This document shows, piece after piece, positions 1-4,929 of a DNA stretch of 5,334 nt (within the stretch, counting starts at the first letter, position 1; each line of letters opens with the position of its first letter). The stretch lies in the NCBI GenBank assembly GCA_902772715.1, contig CACYBT010000045.1, positions 1 to 5,334 of the forward strand, read 5' to 3'. The position numbers and the translations under genes were made by a program. The notes beneath the pieces were generated by a model. That model made no database searches. It was not told the DNA's origin and was given only the letters and a program-made list of their open reading frames with translations. This stretch comes from an uncultured Succinivibrio sp. GTDB lineage: Bacteria > Pseudomonadota > Gammaproteobacteria > Enterobacterales > Succinivibrionaceae.

Positions 1-1
1 T

Positions 2-505
2 AGTTTGACTGTTGGTAATGTTATCCCAGCAGCACATGGTATCGGTTTCAAGAATTTCTACCATGTAAACGGTGGTATTTCTTGGGGTAATATTCACGAT
101 GGTTTCTATGTTGCTTTAATCGGTGAATATGCTAAGATGCGTCAGCCTAACTTAATGAAAGATGTTAATGTTGTTAATAAAGGTGGTGAATTCTTAGTTG
201 GTTATGCCTTTGGTAACGGTTTAGAGGTTCGTACTTCTTATCAGATGACTTTCTGGGAGTTTGATACTGGTGTTACTGGTGTAGATAAGGTTAGAGTTAA
301 GAATAAGCGTATCCCAGTATTTATCAATTATAAATTCAATCCTAACTTCGATGTTTGGGCAGAGTGTGGTTTCAATGCTGGATCTGACCATAATATCAAA
401 GTTGTTAATAACATCACAGGTAATACTTTGTTAGATGTTGACAATACCTATGGTTTAGCTCAGGATAAATTTGTATGGTCATTAGGTGCTCGTTACACCT
501 TCTAA
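2..505 (+). CDS. Outer-membrane porin, C-terminal part (5' end outside window)
   Basis: The reading frame is already open at the left edge, so this is the last 167 codons of a longer gene; the TTG at 5 is just an internal leucine codon. The protein shows short alternating polar/hydrophobic segments typical of transmembrane beta-strands (for example GGEFLVGYAFGNGLEVRTSY and NKRIPVFINYKFNPNFDVWA), joined by Asn/Gly/Asp-rich turns. It ends in KFVWSLGARYTF, a C-terminal beta-signal with terminal Phe and Tyr at -3 as recognised by the BAM assembly machinery. This matches the general bacterial (trimeric, OmpC/OmpF-like) porins, which form diffusion channels in the outer membrane. Codon choice is strongly biased (GGT, GTT, TTA), as expected for an abundant protein, and a strong terminator follows at once. 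Family level is fairly sure; substrate specificity cannot be told. A maltoporin or other 16-18-strand porin is the alternative. Confidence 0.85.
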   Translation, partial: SLTVGNVIPAAHGIGFKNFYHVNGGISWGNIHDGFYVALIGEYAKMRQPNLMKDVNVVNKGGEFLVGYAFGNGLEVRTSYQMTFWEFDTGVTGVDKVRVKNKRIPVFINYKFNPNFDVWAECGFNAGSDHNIKVVNNITGNTLLDVDNTYGLAQDKFVWSLGARYTF

Positions 506-530
506 TCTTACAAAGATTAAGTTAATGTAT

Positions 531-562
531 AAAGATCCTCGCTTAGGCGGGGATTTTTTTTT
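531..562 (+). terminator. Intrinsic terminator of the porin gene; target site of the intron
   Basis: The arm ATCCTCGC (535-542) pairs with GCGGGGAT (547-554) around a TTAG loop, with one T-G wobble. The stem can be extended outward by AAAG pairing with the start of the T-run. Nine consecutive T residues (554-562) follow. It lies 26 bp after the porin stop codon. The T-run ends exactly where the intron-like GTGCG begins, so the intron did not destroy the terminator. Transcription into the intron would have to come from read-through or another promoter. Confidence 0.92.
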
Positions 563-729
563 GTGCGTTCGACATGAGCATTCTGTATAGGGTTTAAATC
601 CCAAAAGTGCCCGCTAATGGGAAACTTAGCCATGCGTAAGGAGTCATGCAACATGTGAAAAGAAAGATATGAACAGCAAATCTTCGCTCTTGCTTACAAA
701 ATTCACTTTTGGCTGATACGGCGGATGAG

Positions 730-744
730 TGTGAAAATATCACA
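730..744 (+). other. Candidate EBS1 loop of the group IIC intron
   Basis: A small hairpin has TGTG (730-733) paired with CACA (741-744) and the loop AAAATAT (734-740). It directly follows GGATGAG, which is where I recall the exon-binding loop in class C domain I. The loop bases AAAA can pair with the last four T residues of the 5' exon (559-562, the terminator T-run), giving an EBS1-IBS1 contact that fits the observed insertion point. The pairing is short, as usual for this class. It is a structural inference, not a tested contact. Confidence 0.55.
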
Positions 745-1029
745 AAGCCCATTATTTAGATACAAATCGTATACGTAAAGGTGGCTGATATTATGAAGAG
801 GAAGATAATGCCCATACCCGAGGAGGTGCAGCCCACGTATGAAAGTATGTAGAAAGTCGCATGGCTAGAAGTCAGATGAGGTCATAGTTGCGTGGAGTAG
901 GAGTGAAGAACCGCGACAAAGAAGTGTGATAATCAGAGGAACCTTGACACAATTAAGCCACAGCAAGGTGCACAAGGGTGAGATCTGCATATGAGAAGAG
1001 CGCAAAACACCAAGATAAAAGATGCAGAA

Positions 1030-1053
1030 GTGGTCGAGTGGTCAAGTGGTCAA
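1030..1053 (+). repeat. Three tandem copies of an 8-bp unit GTGGTCRA
   Basis: GTGGTCGA (1030-1037) is followed by GTGGTCAA (1038-1045) and GTGGTCAA (1046-1053), then by GTATATAT, which keeps only the first bases of the unit. It lies inside the presumed domain IV of the intron, in non-conserved sequence. Eight-base units shift the reading frame at each copy, so the array is compatible with decay of a former coding region by slippage. Confidence 0.75.
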
Positions 1054-1089
1054 GTATATATACTAATGAGTAGCATGAACATCGCATAA

Positions 1090-1200
1090 CACTTGAAGAA
1101 TCTTAACAGGGAGAACAAGAAAGTTTAAGCAGGCTATGTTCTTGGGCATCTAGGTGAAATCTCAGAGTCGGTGAGAAGCGGAAAATATAGACCTAAAAAT
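1090..1200 (+). pseudogene. Trace of an intron-encoded reverse transcriptase (N-terminal region), internally deleted and interrupted
   Basis: In one frame (codons starting at 1090) the translation contains HLKNLNRENKKV, a TAA stop at 1126-1128, then LGEISESVRSGKYRPKN (1150-1200). Group II intron reverse transcriptases typically have, near their start, a run like L..L.R.N...AY..V..NKG..G.DGM followed by YL...W..I...L..G.Y.P.PV..V.IPK. Both flanking pieces can be recognised here, while the middle (about 25 residues with the NKG and GVDGM motifs) and everything after the Y.P block are absent. Another in-frame stop lies at 1087-1089 and the frame closes at 1252-1254. Nothing of the YADD catalytic core, the X/maturase domain or an endonuclease is present. 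The element could therefore not make its own reverse transcriptase. The match is by eye and short, so chance similarity remains possible. Confidence 0.42.
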
Positions 1201-1222
1201 GGGATTGTATTAGCGATTTTGT

Positions 1223-1250
1223 GGGGCAATAACCGATATGAGTCTGCCCC
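1223..1250 (+). other. Hairpin upstream of intron domain V
   Basis: GGGGCA (1223-1228) pairs perfectly with TGCCCC (1245-1250) around a 16-nt loop. It sits about 15 nt before the domain V-like hairpin, so it is probably the basal or distal part of the truncated domain IV. No T-run follows, so it is not a terminator. Confidence 0.5.
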
Positions 1251-1263
1251 GTAAGTTGTTTTG

Positions 1264-1329
1264 AAGAGCCCACCGCTGAACGGCACAAGGAGTTCTGTGA
1301 GAAGGGACGTTTAACTCCTTCTATCCGAT
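1264..1329 (+). ncRNA. Domain V and VI-like 3' end of the group IIC intron
   Basis: Domain V candidate: AGAGC (1265-1269) pairs with GTTCT (1292-1296), including a G-T wobble at the G of the AGC triad (1267-1269). An upper stem CCG (1273-1275)/CGG (1281-1283) closes a CTGAA loop, and ACA (1285-1287) could be the bulge region. The lower helix is imperfect: C1270 faces A1291, and pairing between the two stems is poor. Domain VI candidate: AGAAGGG (1300-1306) pairs with TTCCTCT read 3' to 5' (1316-1322), leaving a loop at 1307-1315. The sequence then ends CTATCCGAT. No obvious bulged branch-point A lies in the domain VI stem; A1323 is at position -7 but just outside the helix. Class C introns often splice by hydrolysis, so this alone is not disabling. 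Confidence 0.65.
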
Positions 1330-1466
1330 TCATGCGATAACATATGATAAATCAGTAAATACTTATAGATTTATTTGGTTATTGACTTGTTGAGAAGACA
1401 AGATTTCCTTTCTAATATTTTGTTTGTTTTTTTCAGTCATTATTTAGTCTGATTGACAGTATTCCT

Positions 1467-1494
1467 CTTAAAATTCTTTTTAAGCAGTTTTTTT
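1467..1494 (+). terminator. Weak terminator-like hairpin downstream of the intron
   Basis: CTTAAAA (1467-1473) pairs with TTTTAAG (1478-1484) around TTCT. CAG and seven T residues (1488-1494) follow. The stem is almost all A-T, so termination would be weak. It would close any transcript that reads through the porin terminator and the intron before it reaches parA. It may equally be chance in a very AT-rich stretch. Confidence 0.33.
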
Positions 1495-1642
1495 GAATAA
1501 TACTTACGATTTGTTTTTTTAGATGAAATTCCTATTGTAATAGTTGTCTTAAAATTTTATGGTTTTCACAAATATTCAAAAATACCTGTAATGATCTTGA
1601 TTTTTACTTAATAACTAACTGATTATTGTCTAAAATATTCAT

Positions 1643-1647
1643 AGGAG
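1643..1647 (+). promoter_or_regulatory. Ribosome binding site of the parA-like gene
   Basis: AGGAG lies 7 nt before the ATG at 1655. It fixes the start, which places the Walker A motif at residues 10-18 as in other ParA proteins without an N-terminal extension. Confidence 0.85.
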
Positions 1648-1654
1648 TATTTTT

Positions 1655-2434
1655 ATGGGCAATATCATTACAATTTGCAATCCTAAGGGCGGAACCGGTA
1701 AGACATCAACTGCGGTTAATCTTTGCTGTGCACTTAAAACTGTGAATAAAAGAGTTCTGCTTATAGATTTTGATCCGCAGCGTTCTGCCAGCGTTGCTTT
1801 AGGATATGAGTATTTTGATGCCGAACATACTATTTCTTCGGCTATCATTGATGATGTTCCCATTGAATCGTGTATTCTGCATTATACCAAGGGTGGTTTT
1901 GATCTTTGTCTTGCCAGTGATGATCTTATCGCCATACCTCAGGTTTTGAAGGATGTGCCCAATTCGCATCTATGTTTGTACCATGTACTCAATAATCTGC
2001 GTGAACGCTATGATTTTATTATTGTGGATACTCCGGCAACACTTAATATGCTAGGTGTTATTGGGATCTGTGCTTCTGATTACATGGTTATTACCGTCTG
2101 CTGTGATCTTTTTTCTATTGATTCCATGCATAATCTAATCAATAAATATCATGAATTAAAGGAACATGGCATGACTCATACGAAGATTTTAGGGATTGTT
2201 TGTACCATGTTTGATAAACTTCAGCCTTTATCAGACATTATATTAAATGAACTTAAATCTAGTTTTAACGAATTGCTTTTTAAAACAAAGATTACTTATA
2301 ATCCTCGCATTTCTGAGTCATCATCTGCTGCAGTGCCAGTGCTACTGTATGACAGAACTTCACTAGGTTCAACTGAGTATCTGTCTTTTGCCGGTGAATT
2401 ATTAAAAAAGATGCGTGAATTTAAAAATCCTTAA
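1655..2434 (+). CDS. ParA/Soj-family partition ATPase (orphan)
   Basis: This 259-residue protein has all the marks of a ParA-type deviant-Walker ATPase. Residues 8-18 carry the Walker A motif CNPKGGTGKTS, with signature lysine K11 and catalytic-site lysine K16. Residues 36-42 (LIDFDPQ) form the Walker A' motif, and YDFIIVDTP (119-127) holds Walker B D125. A Soj-like C-terminal stretch follows (SAAVPVLLYD, then TEYLSFAGELLKK). Known ParA proteins dimerise on ATP, bind DNA non-specifically and move a ParB-parS complex or other cargo. Length matches chromosomal Soj; there is no N-terminal helix-turn-helix as in P1-type ParA. No ParB gene and no parS-like site are visible in the window; the 3' end instead overlaps a convergent FlhC-like gene by 14 bp. 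Its cargo is therefore unknown. It may come from a plasmid or integrative element, or serve protein positioning. Family assignment is very sure; role is open. Confidence 0.93.
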   Translation: MGNIITICNPKGGTGKTSTAVNLCCALKTVNKRVLLIDFDPQRSASVALGYEYFDAEHTISSAIIDDVPIESCILHYTKGGFDLCLASDDLIAIPQVLKDVPNSHLCLYHVLNNLRERYDFIIVDTPATLNMLGVIGICASDYMVITVCCDLFSIDSMHNLINKYHELKEHGMTHTKILGIVCTMFDKLQPLSDIILNELKSSFNELLFKTKITYNPRISESSSAAVPVLLYDRTSLGSTEYLSFAGELLKKMREFKNP

Positions 2435-3569
2435 CCATAAGTGGAGCAATACTGTCACTTAAATCATAGTCTAAATTACATTTGCAGATAGGGCAGTATT
2501 TGTTTTTTAGTGAAGTCTTGTCTTTATCATCACATAGATTTAGATACGGAGTATTGCATTCACTGCAGGCCACTACCTCACATTTATTCTTGTGATACAT
2601 CTCCAAAAGAGCATAGAATTCGGCAAATCTTGGAAAATCCTGACAGTAGTTGGCACTTATGGGATGATTTTTTTGATGTTGCTTGAAATAATCACGTATA
2701 AGATATACACCATGGAAAGAGGCTACAGCAAGAATTATTGAAATTTCTTTTGGCAGGACAGTTTTATCAAACTGATTTAATGATGGCAATTTATTAGATA
2801 GCACTCTTGAACACATGGTATATAATGATAGCATCAACATAAAGTACAGATTGATATTGCTAAAGTGCATGCGTTTATTGAAAAATCTTTTCTTGGTGTG
2901 ATCTTTTTGACCGATGGTAATCTTTTTATTCTGTTCACATATTATTGATTTATTTTGATTTTCTGTAAAATAACGCTGAATAGTTTTAGTTTTAAAGCCG
3001 GTAATTTTCTCAATCAAAGGAATATTACAGCCTACAGAATGCAATAGTTCTAACAAAAAATGGTTCTTGCTTTCTTCATCAAATTTGGTGAGTACTGTAG
3101 GGTAGGTATGGATCTGCAGTACATTTTCAAGGGCAAAGAGTAGTTCAGGATCTTTGCGGTTAACCAGTTTATAAAGAAAGTTTTCCTCATGAAACTCAAA
3201 TGAAGTTAGAAGATATGCCAGTCTATCTGGTTCTATAGACGATAAACGCGATATTGTAGCAAGTTTAGGTTCTAGTGCATGATTGAAATTTGAATTTTTG
3301 TACATATAAAGACTGTTCAAAAATTCAATATTGGAGAACAAATGATGCTCAAACGAGGCTGCCAGTGGAATATAATAGCCGATTACTGATGGTAGAAAAT
3401 CAAATACCAAGTTAAACGGCTCTGAAAGTCTGGCATTGGAAAAATTATGAGCTGATATATTGACTTTACATAGAAATTCAGAAAATTTGATATTATTCCT
3501 TATTTCTGAGTTACATACACGTTGTAAATGGTCTAAATAAACAGGTGTATATTTGCTTTTTATTTTCAT
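2421..3569 (-). CDS. Large FlhC-like putative zinc-binding transcriptional regulator
   Basis: This 382-residue protein has no signal peptide. Its C-terminal half resembles FlhC, the DNA-binding, zinc-containing subunit of the flagellar master regulator FlhDC. Residues 170-203 (ELLHSVGCNIPLIEKITGF, then KTIQRYFTE) fit the FlhC helix-turn-helix pattern of the type L..LG.....V..LTG.....RL..LY.E. A helical stretch follows (235-325). Residues 335-362 give CSEC and CPIC separated by 20 residues, like the four-cysteine zinc site of FlhC; C330, C346 and C364 are extra cysteines nearby. The first 165 residues match nothing I recognise and make the protein about twice the usual FlhC length. The start is firm: an in-frame TAA stop lies at 3584-3582 and no other start codon lies between it and the ATG; the ribosome site is weak (GAG, 6 nt before). 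A perfect inverted repeat lies 22 bp upstream. It converges on the parA-like gene with a 14-bp overlap. Reading as FlhC-like is inference from pattern, with no search done. Confidence 0.6.
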   Translation of the reverse strand: MKIKSKYTPVYLDHLQRVCNSEIRNNIKFSEFLCKVNISAHNFSNARLSEPFNLVFDFLPSVIGYYIPLAASFEHHLFSNIEFLNSLYMYKNSNFNHALEPKLATISRLSSIEPDRLAYLLTSFEFHEENFLYKLVNRKDPELLFALENVLQIHTYPTVLTKFDEESKNHFLLELLHSVGCNIPLIEKITGFKTKTIQRYFTENQNKSIICEQNKKITIGQKDHTKKRFFNKRMHFSNINLYFMLMLSLYTMCSRVLSNKLPSLNQFDKTVLPKEISIILAVASFHGVYLIRDYFKQHQKNHPISANYCQDFPRFAEFYALLEMYHKNKCEVVACSECNTPYLNLCDDKDKTSLKNKYCPICKCNLDYDLSDSIAPLMVKDF

Positions 3570-3591
3570 TTTTTTCTCGACTTATATTTAA

Positions 3592-3612
3592 ATAAGGAGT
3601 AAGACTCCTTAT
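3592..3612. repeat. Perfect 9-bp inverted repeat upstream of the FlhC-like gene (possible operator)
   Basis: ATAAGGAGT (3592-3600) and ACTCCTTAT (3604-3612) are exact inverse complements separated by AAG. The repeat begins 22 bp upstream of the minus-strand ATG, so it is either a dyad operator near the promoter or a hairpin in the leader of that mRNA. Neither strand has a T-run after it, which argues against a terminator. Each arm on its own strand contains AAGGAG, but too far from the start codon to be its ribosome site. Confidence 0.7.
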
Positions 3613-3636
3613 GTTTGTTTTAACTAATAAAAGAAC

Positions 3637-3652
3637 TATGATGTAAATCACG
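3637..3652. promoter_or_regulatory. CRP/FNR-family-like binding site
   Basis: TATGA, six bases, then TCACG matches the CRP consensus TGTGA-N6-TCACA at 8 of 10 positions. The same bases read TGAT-GTAA-ATCA, the symmetrical core of an FNR box. It overlaps the region where a minus-strand transcript from the TATAAT at 3664-3659 would begin, so it could regulate the FlhC-like gene. It is a single site with no experimental support. Confidence 0.35.
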
Positions 3653-3858
3653 GACGAAATTATAGGAAGATGCGATTTAAAAGGCATTGCCTAAAATTTC
3701 CTTTTTTTTGCACATTTTTTTAACATTTTGTTTTATAGTAAAAAAAATATTAAAATTTTTATCATTTTTACAAAATTAGGCAGGTTTATAATAAGATTTA
3801 ACTAGATAAATATCTTAACTAAATAGCATATATGAGCCGTTCATGGAGCTATATGTAA

Positions 3859-3886
3859 TTGGAAAATATTTTCATCATGATATTAT
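3859..3886 (+). promoter_or_regulatory. Candidate sigma70-type promoter for truB-lpxK
   Basis: TTGGAA (3859-3864) and TATTAT (3881-3886) are separated by 16 bp. They match the -35 and -10 consensus at 4 of 6 and 5 of 6 positions. Transcription would begin near 3893 and leave a leader of about 45 nt before the truB start. In such AT-rich DNA this could be chance. Confidence 0.38.
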
Positions 3887-3926
3887 TTTATTATTTTTTT
3901 TCTTTGTGCCTGTTTTTATTGTATAA

Positions 3927-3931
3927 AAGGA
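3927..3931 (+). promoter_or_regulatory. Ribosome binding site deciding the GTG start of truB
   Basis: AAGGA lies 7 nt before GTG at 3939. No ATG occurs before the conserved DGLLLIDKP block, so this site supports initiation at GTG. Confidence 0.8.
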
Positions 3932-3938
3932 TAGCCAC

Positions 3939-4913
3939 GTGGGTTTTAATAAAAAATCACATTTAAGAAAAATTGATGGTTTGCTTCTGATTGACAAACC
4001 CAAAGGTTTGAGTTCAGCTCAGGTAGTTGCTAAGGTCAAAGGTATTTTTAAGGCTCAGAAGGCTGGTCATACCGGCTCTTTAGATCCATTAGCCTCAGGA
4101 TTGCTGCCAATCATTTTAGGTCAGGCTACTAAATTTTCTTCCTTTTTTTTAGAAGGTGCCAAAACGTATGAGGCTGAAGGTCGTCTTGGTATCACTACTA
4201 CTTCTCAAGATGCTGAAGGAGAGATTGTAAGAGAAGTTGATCCTCATGATGCCTATATAAAATTGCCATCTGTTCTTCAAGAATTTCGTGGAGATCTCAT
4301 CCAGACTCCTTCTGTGTATTCTGCCATTAAGGTTAAAGGTAAACCTTTATATAAGTATGCTCGTTCTAATTTCGAGGTGGAGGTGCCATCTCGAAATATT
4401 AGAATTATGGAATTAACCCTCATTTACTCTGACAGGAACACTTTTAAAATCCGTGTACATTGTTCAAAGGGCACCTATATCCGTACTCTTGTGCATGATA
4501 TCGGCCAGCGTCTTAATGTTGGCGCTCATGTCATATCACTGCGTAGAATTGGTATTGACGCTCTAACAGGACCAATGTATACCTTAGATGAACTGCAGAA
4601 AATTAAGGATGCAGGAGATGATGATGCTTTTAGTAAATTAGATGCTCATATCATCAGTACTGACTCGGCTTTAGGATATCTTCCTTCTATACATTTAAGT
4701 AAGGAAGAGTCCATTATGCTCTGTCAGGGGCAGTCACTTAAAATTGCCCTAGAACCAGTTTTGCCGTTCCTTGAAAAAGATCGTACTCAGATTTTTCGGC
4801 TTTATTATGAAACACTATTTTTAGGATTAGGCCATTTTAATGCCCAGAACTTTTTATGCTGCGTGCGCATGATGTCTGATCCGATGCAGACAAATCCCAA
4901 CAGTCATTCTTAA
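3939..4913 (+). CDS. truB: tRNA pseudouridine-55 synthase TruB
   Basis: TruB converts uridine 55 of the tRNA T-loop to pseudouridine and acts as a tRNA chaperone in the cytoplasm. The 324-residue product has DGLLLIDKPKGLSS (13-26), then GHTGSLDPLASGLLP (43-57) with catalytic aspartate D49. Next come the TPSVYSAIKVKGKPLYKYAR block (123-142) and KGTYIRTL (177-184). The C-terminal end (about 250-314) fits the PUA RNA-binding domain, including the LPSIHLSKEE and FLGLGHF segments. Length is close to the E. coli enzyme. Initiation is at GTG. In most gammaproteobacteria truB lies in the nusA-infB-rbfA-truB-rpsO cluster. Here the upstream neighbour is a divergent regulator and the downstream one is lpxK (16-bp gap), so truB has been moved out of the classical context and probably has its own promoter. 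Identification is secure. Confidence 0.97.
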   Translation: MGFNKKSHLRKIDGLLLIDKPKGLSSAQVVAKVKGIFKAQKAGHTGSLDPLASGLLPIILGQATKFSSFFLEGAKTYEAEGRLGITTTSQDAEGEIVREVDPHDAYIKLPSVLQEFRGDLIQTPSVYSAIKVKGKPLYKYARSNFEVEVPSRNIRIMELTLIYSDRNTFKIRVHCSKGTYIRTLVHDIGQRLNVGAHVISLRRIGIDALTGPMYTLDELQKIKDAGDDDAFSKLDAHIISTDSALGYLPSIHLSKEESIMLCQGQSLKIALEPVLPFLEKDRTQIFRLYYETLFLGLGHFNAQNFLCCVRMMSDPMQTNPNSHS

Positions 4914-4918
4914 ACAGC

Positions 4919-4922
4919 GAGG
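4919..4922 (+). promoter_or_regulatory. Ribosome binding site of lpxK
   Basis: GAGG lies 7 nt before the ATG at 4930 and just after the truB stop codon, consistent with co-transcription of truB and lpxK. Confidence 0.65.
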
Positions 4923-4929
4923 CATCAAT

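Larger units (their letters stand above)
563..1329 (+). mobile_element. Group IIC intron without an intact reverse transcriptase ORF
   Basis: The element starts with GTGCG, the group II 5' consensus, immediately after a terminator T-run, which is the characteristic insertion site of class C introns. Several blocks resemble, in the right order, what I remember of class C ribozymes such as that of Oceanobacillus iheyensis: GACATGAGC then TATAGGGTTTAAATCCC (571-602), TTAGCC with GCGTAAGG (626-642), GGCTGATAC with GGATGAGTG (712-731), CCCGAGGAGGT (817-827) and AGAAGTCAG with GAGGTCATAG (868-888). Near the 3' end come a domain V-like hairpin, GTTCTGTGAGAAGG, a domain VI-like hairpin and the terminus CTATCCGAT. 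The whole is about 767 nt; a class C intron with its reverse transcriptase would be about 1.8-2 kb, so most of the gene is missing. It is in the same orientation as the porin transcript. The left end is precise, while the right end could shift by a few bases. No alignment was computed. Confidence 0.87.
1330..1654. other. AT-rich intergenic region between intron and parA
   Basis: No coding potential worth reporting is visible on either strand. The region contains one terminator-like hairpin (listed separately), a short inverted repeat CTTGT/ACAAG (within about 1386-1402) and several long T-runs. A TTGACA (1453-1458) has no convincing -10 element at the right distance. I could not assign a parA promoter with confidence, nor did I see anything like a parS palindrome. 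Function is unknown apart from presumably holding the parA promoter. Confidence 0.5.
3613..3938. other. AT-rich divergent intergenic region between the FlhC-like gene and truB
   Basis: The two genes point away from each other, so both promoters should lie here. I see a CRP/FNR-like dyad (3637-3652), a truB promoter candidate (3859-3886) and a minus-strand TATAAT (complement of 3659-3664) without a good -35 box. There is also a short palindrome AGGCA-T-TGCCT (3682-3692) and a TATAAT at 3787-3792. No gene, tRNA or convincing structured RNA was found. Confidence 0.5.

Noticed and set aside
5..505. TTG at position 5 as the start of a small porin-like gene
   Set aside because: The frame is open to the left edge, there is no signal peptide, and the sequence begins in the middle of a beta-strand region, so this is a truncated gene and not a small one.
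839..994. A frame with AGGAGG before an ATG at 839, a TAG at 866, then KSDEVIVAWSRSEE to a stop at 994
   Set aside because: The KS.EVIV-like stretch falls on an RNA block (AGAAGTCAG with GAGGTCATAG) that is conserved in class C introns as ribozyme structure. The in-frame TAG and the lack of any known protein match make coding unlikely.
991..1089. Small 32-codon ORF beginning MRRAQNTKIKDAEVV
   Set aside because: It has no clear ribosome site, and it shares its frame with the interrupted reverse transcriptase trace downstream. It is best seen as part of the decayed domain IV and not a gene.
1639..1863. 74-codon ORF on the minus strand over the start of parA
   Set aside because: It is entirely antisense to the conserved Walker A and A' region of parA, with no ribosome site or recognisable protein; a shadow frame.
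3682..3701. Palindrome AGGCA-T-TGCCT followed shortly by a T-run, as a possible terminator
   Set aside because: The loop would be only one to three bases, the stem is short, AAAATTTCC separates it from the T-run, and no plus-strand gene precedes it.
3767..3792. TTTACA and TATAAT as a truB promoter
   Set aside because: The spacing is only 14 bp, too short for sigma70. The TATAAT could act with a different -35 but none is convincing; the pair at 3859-3886 fits better.
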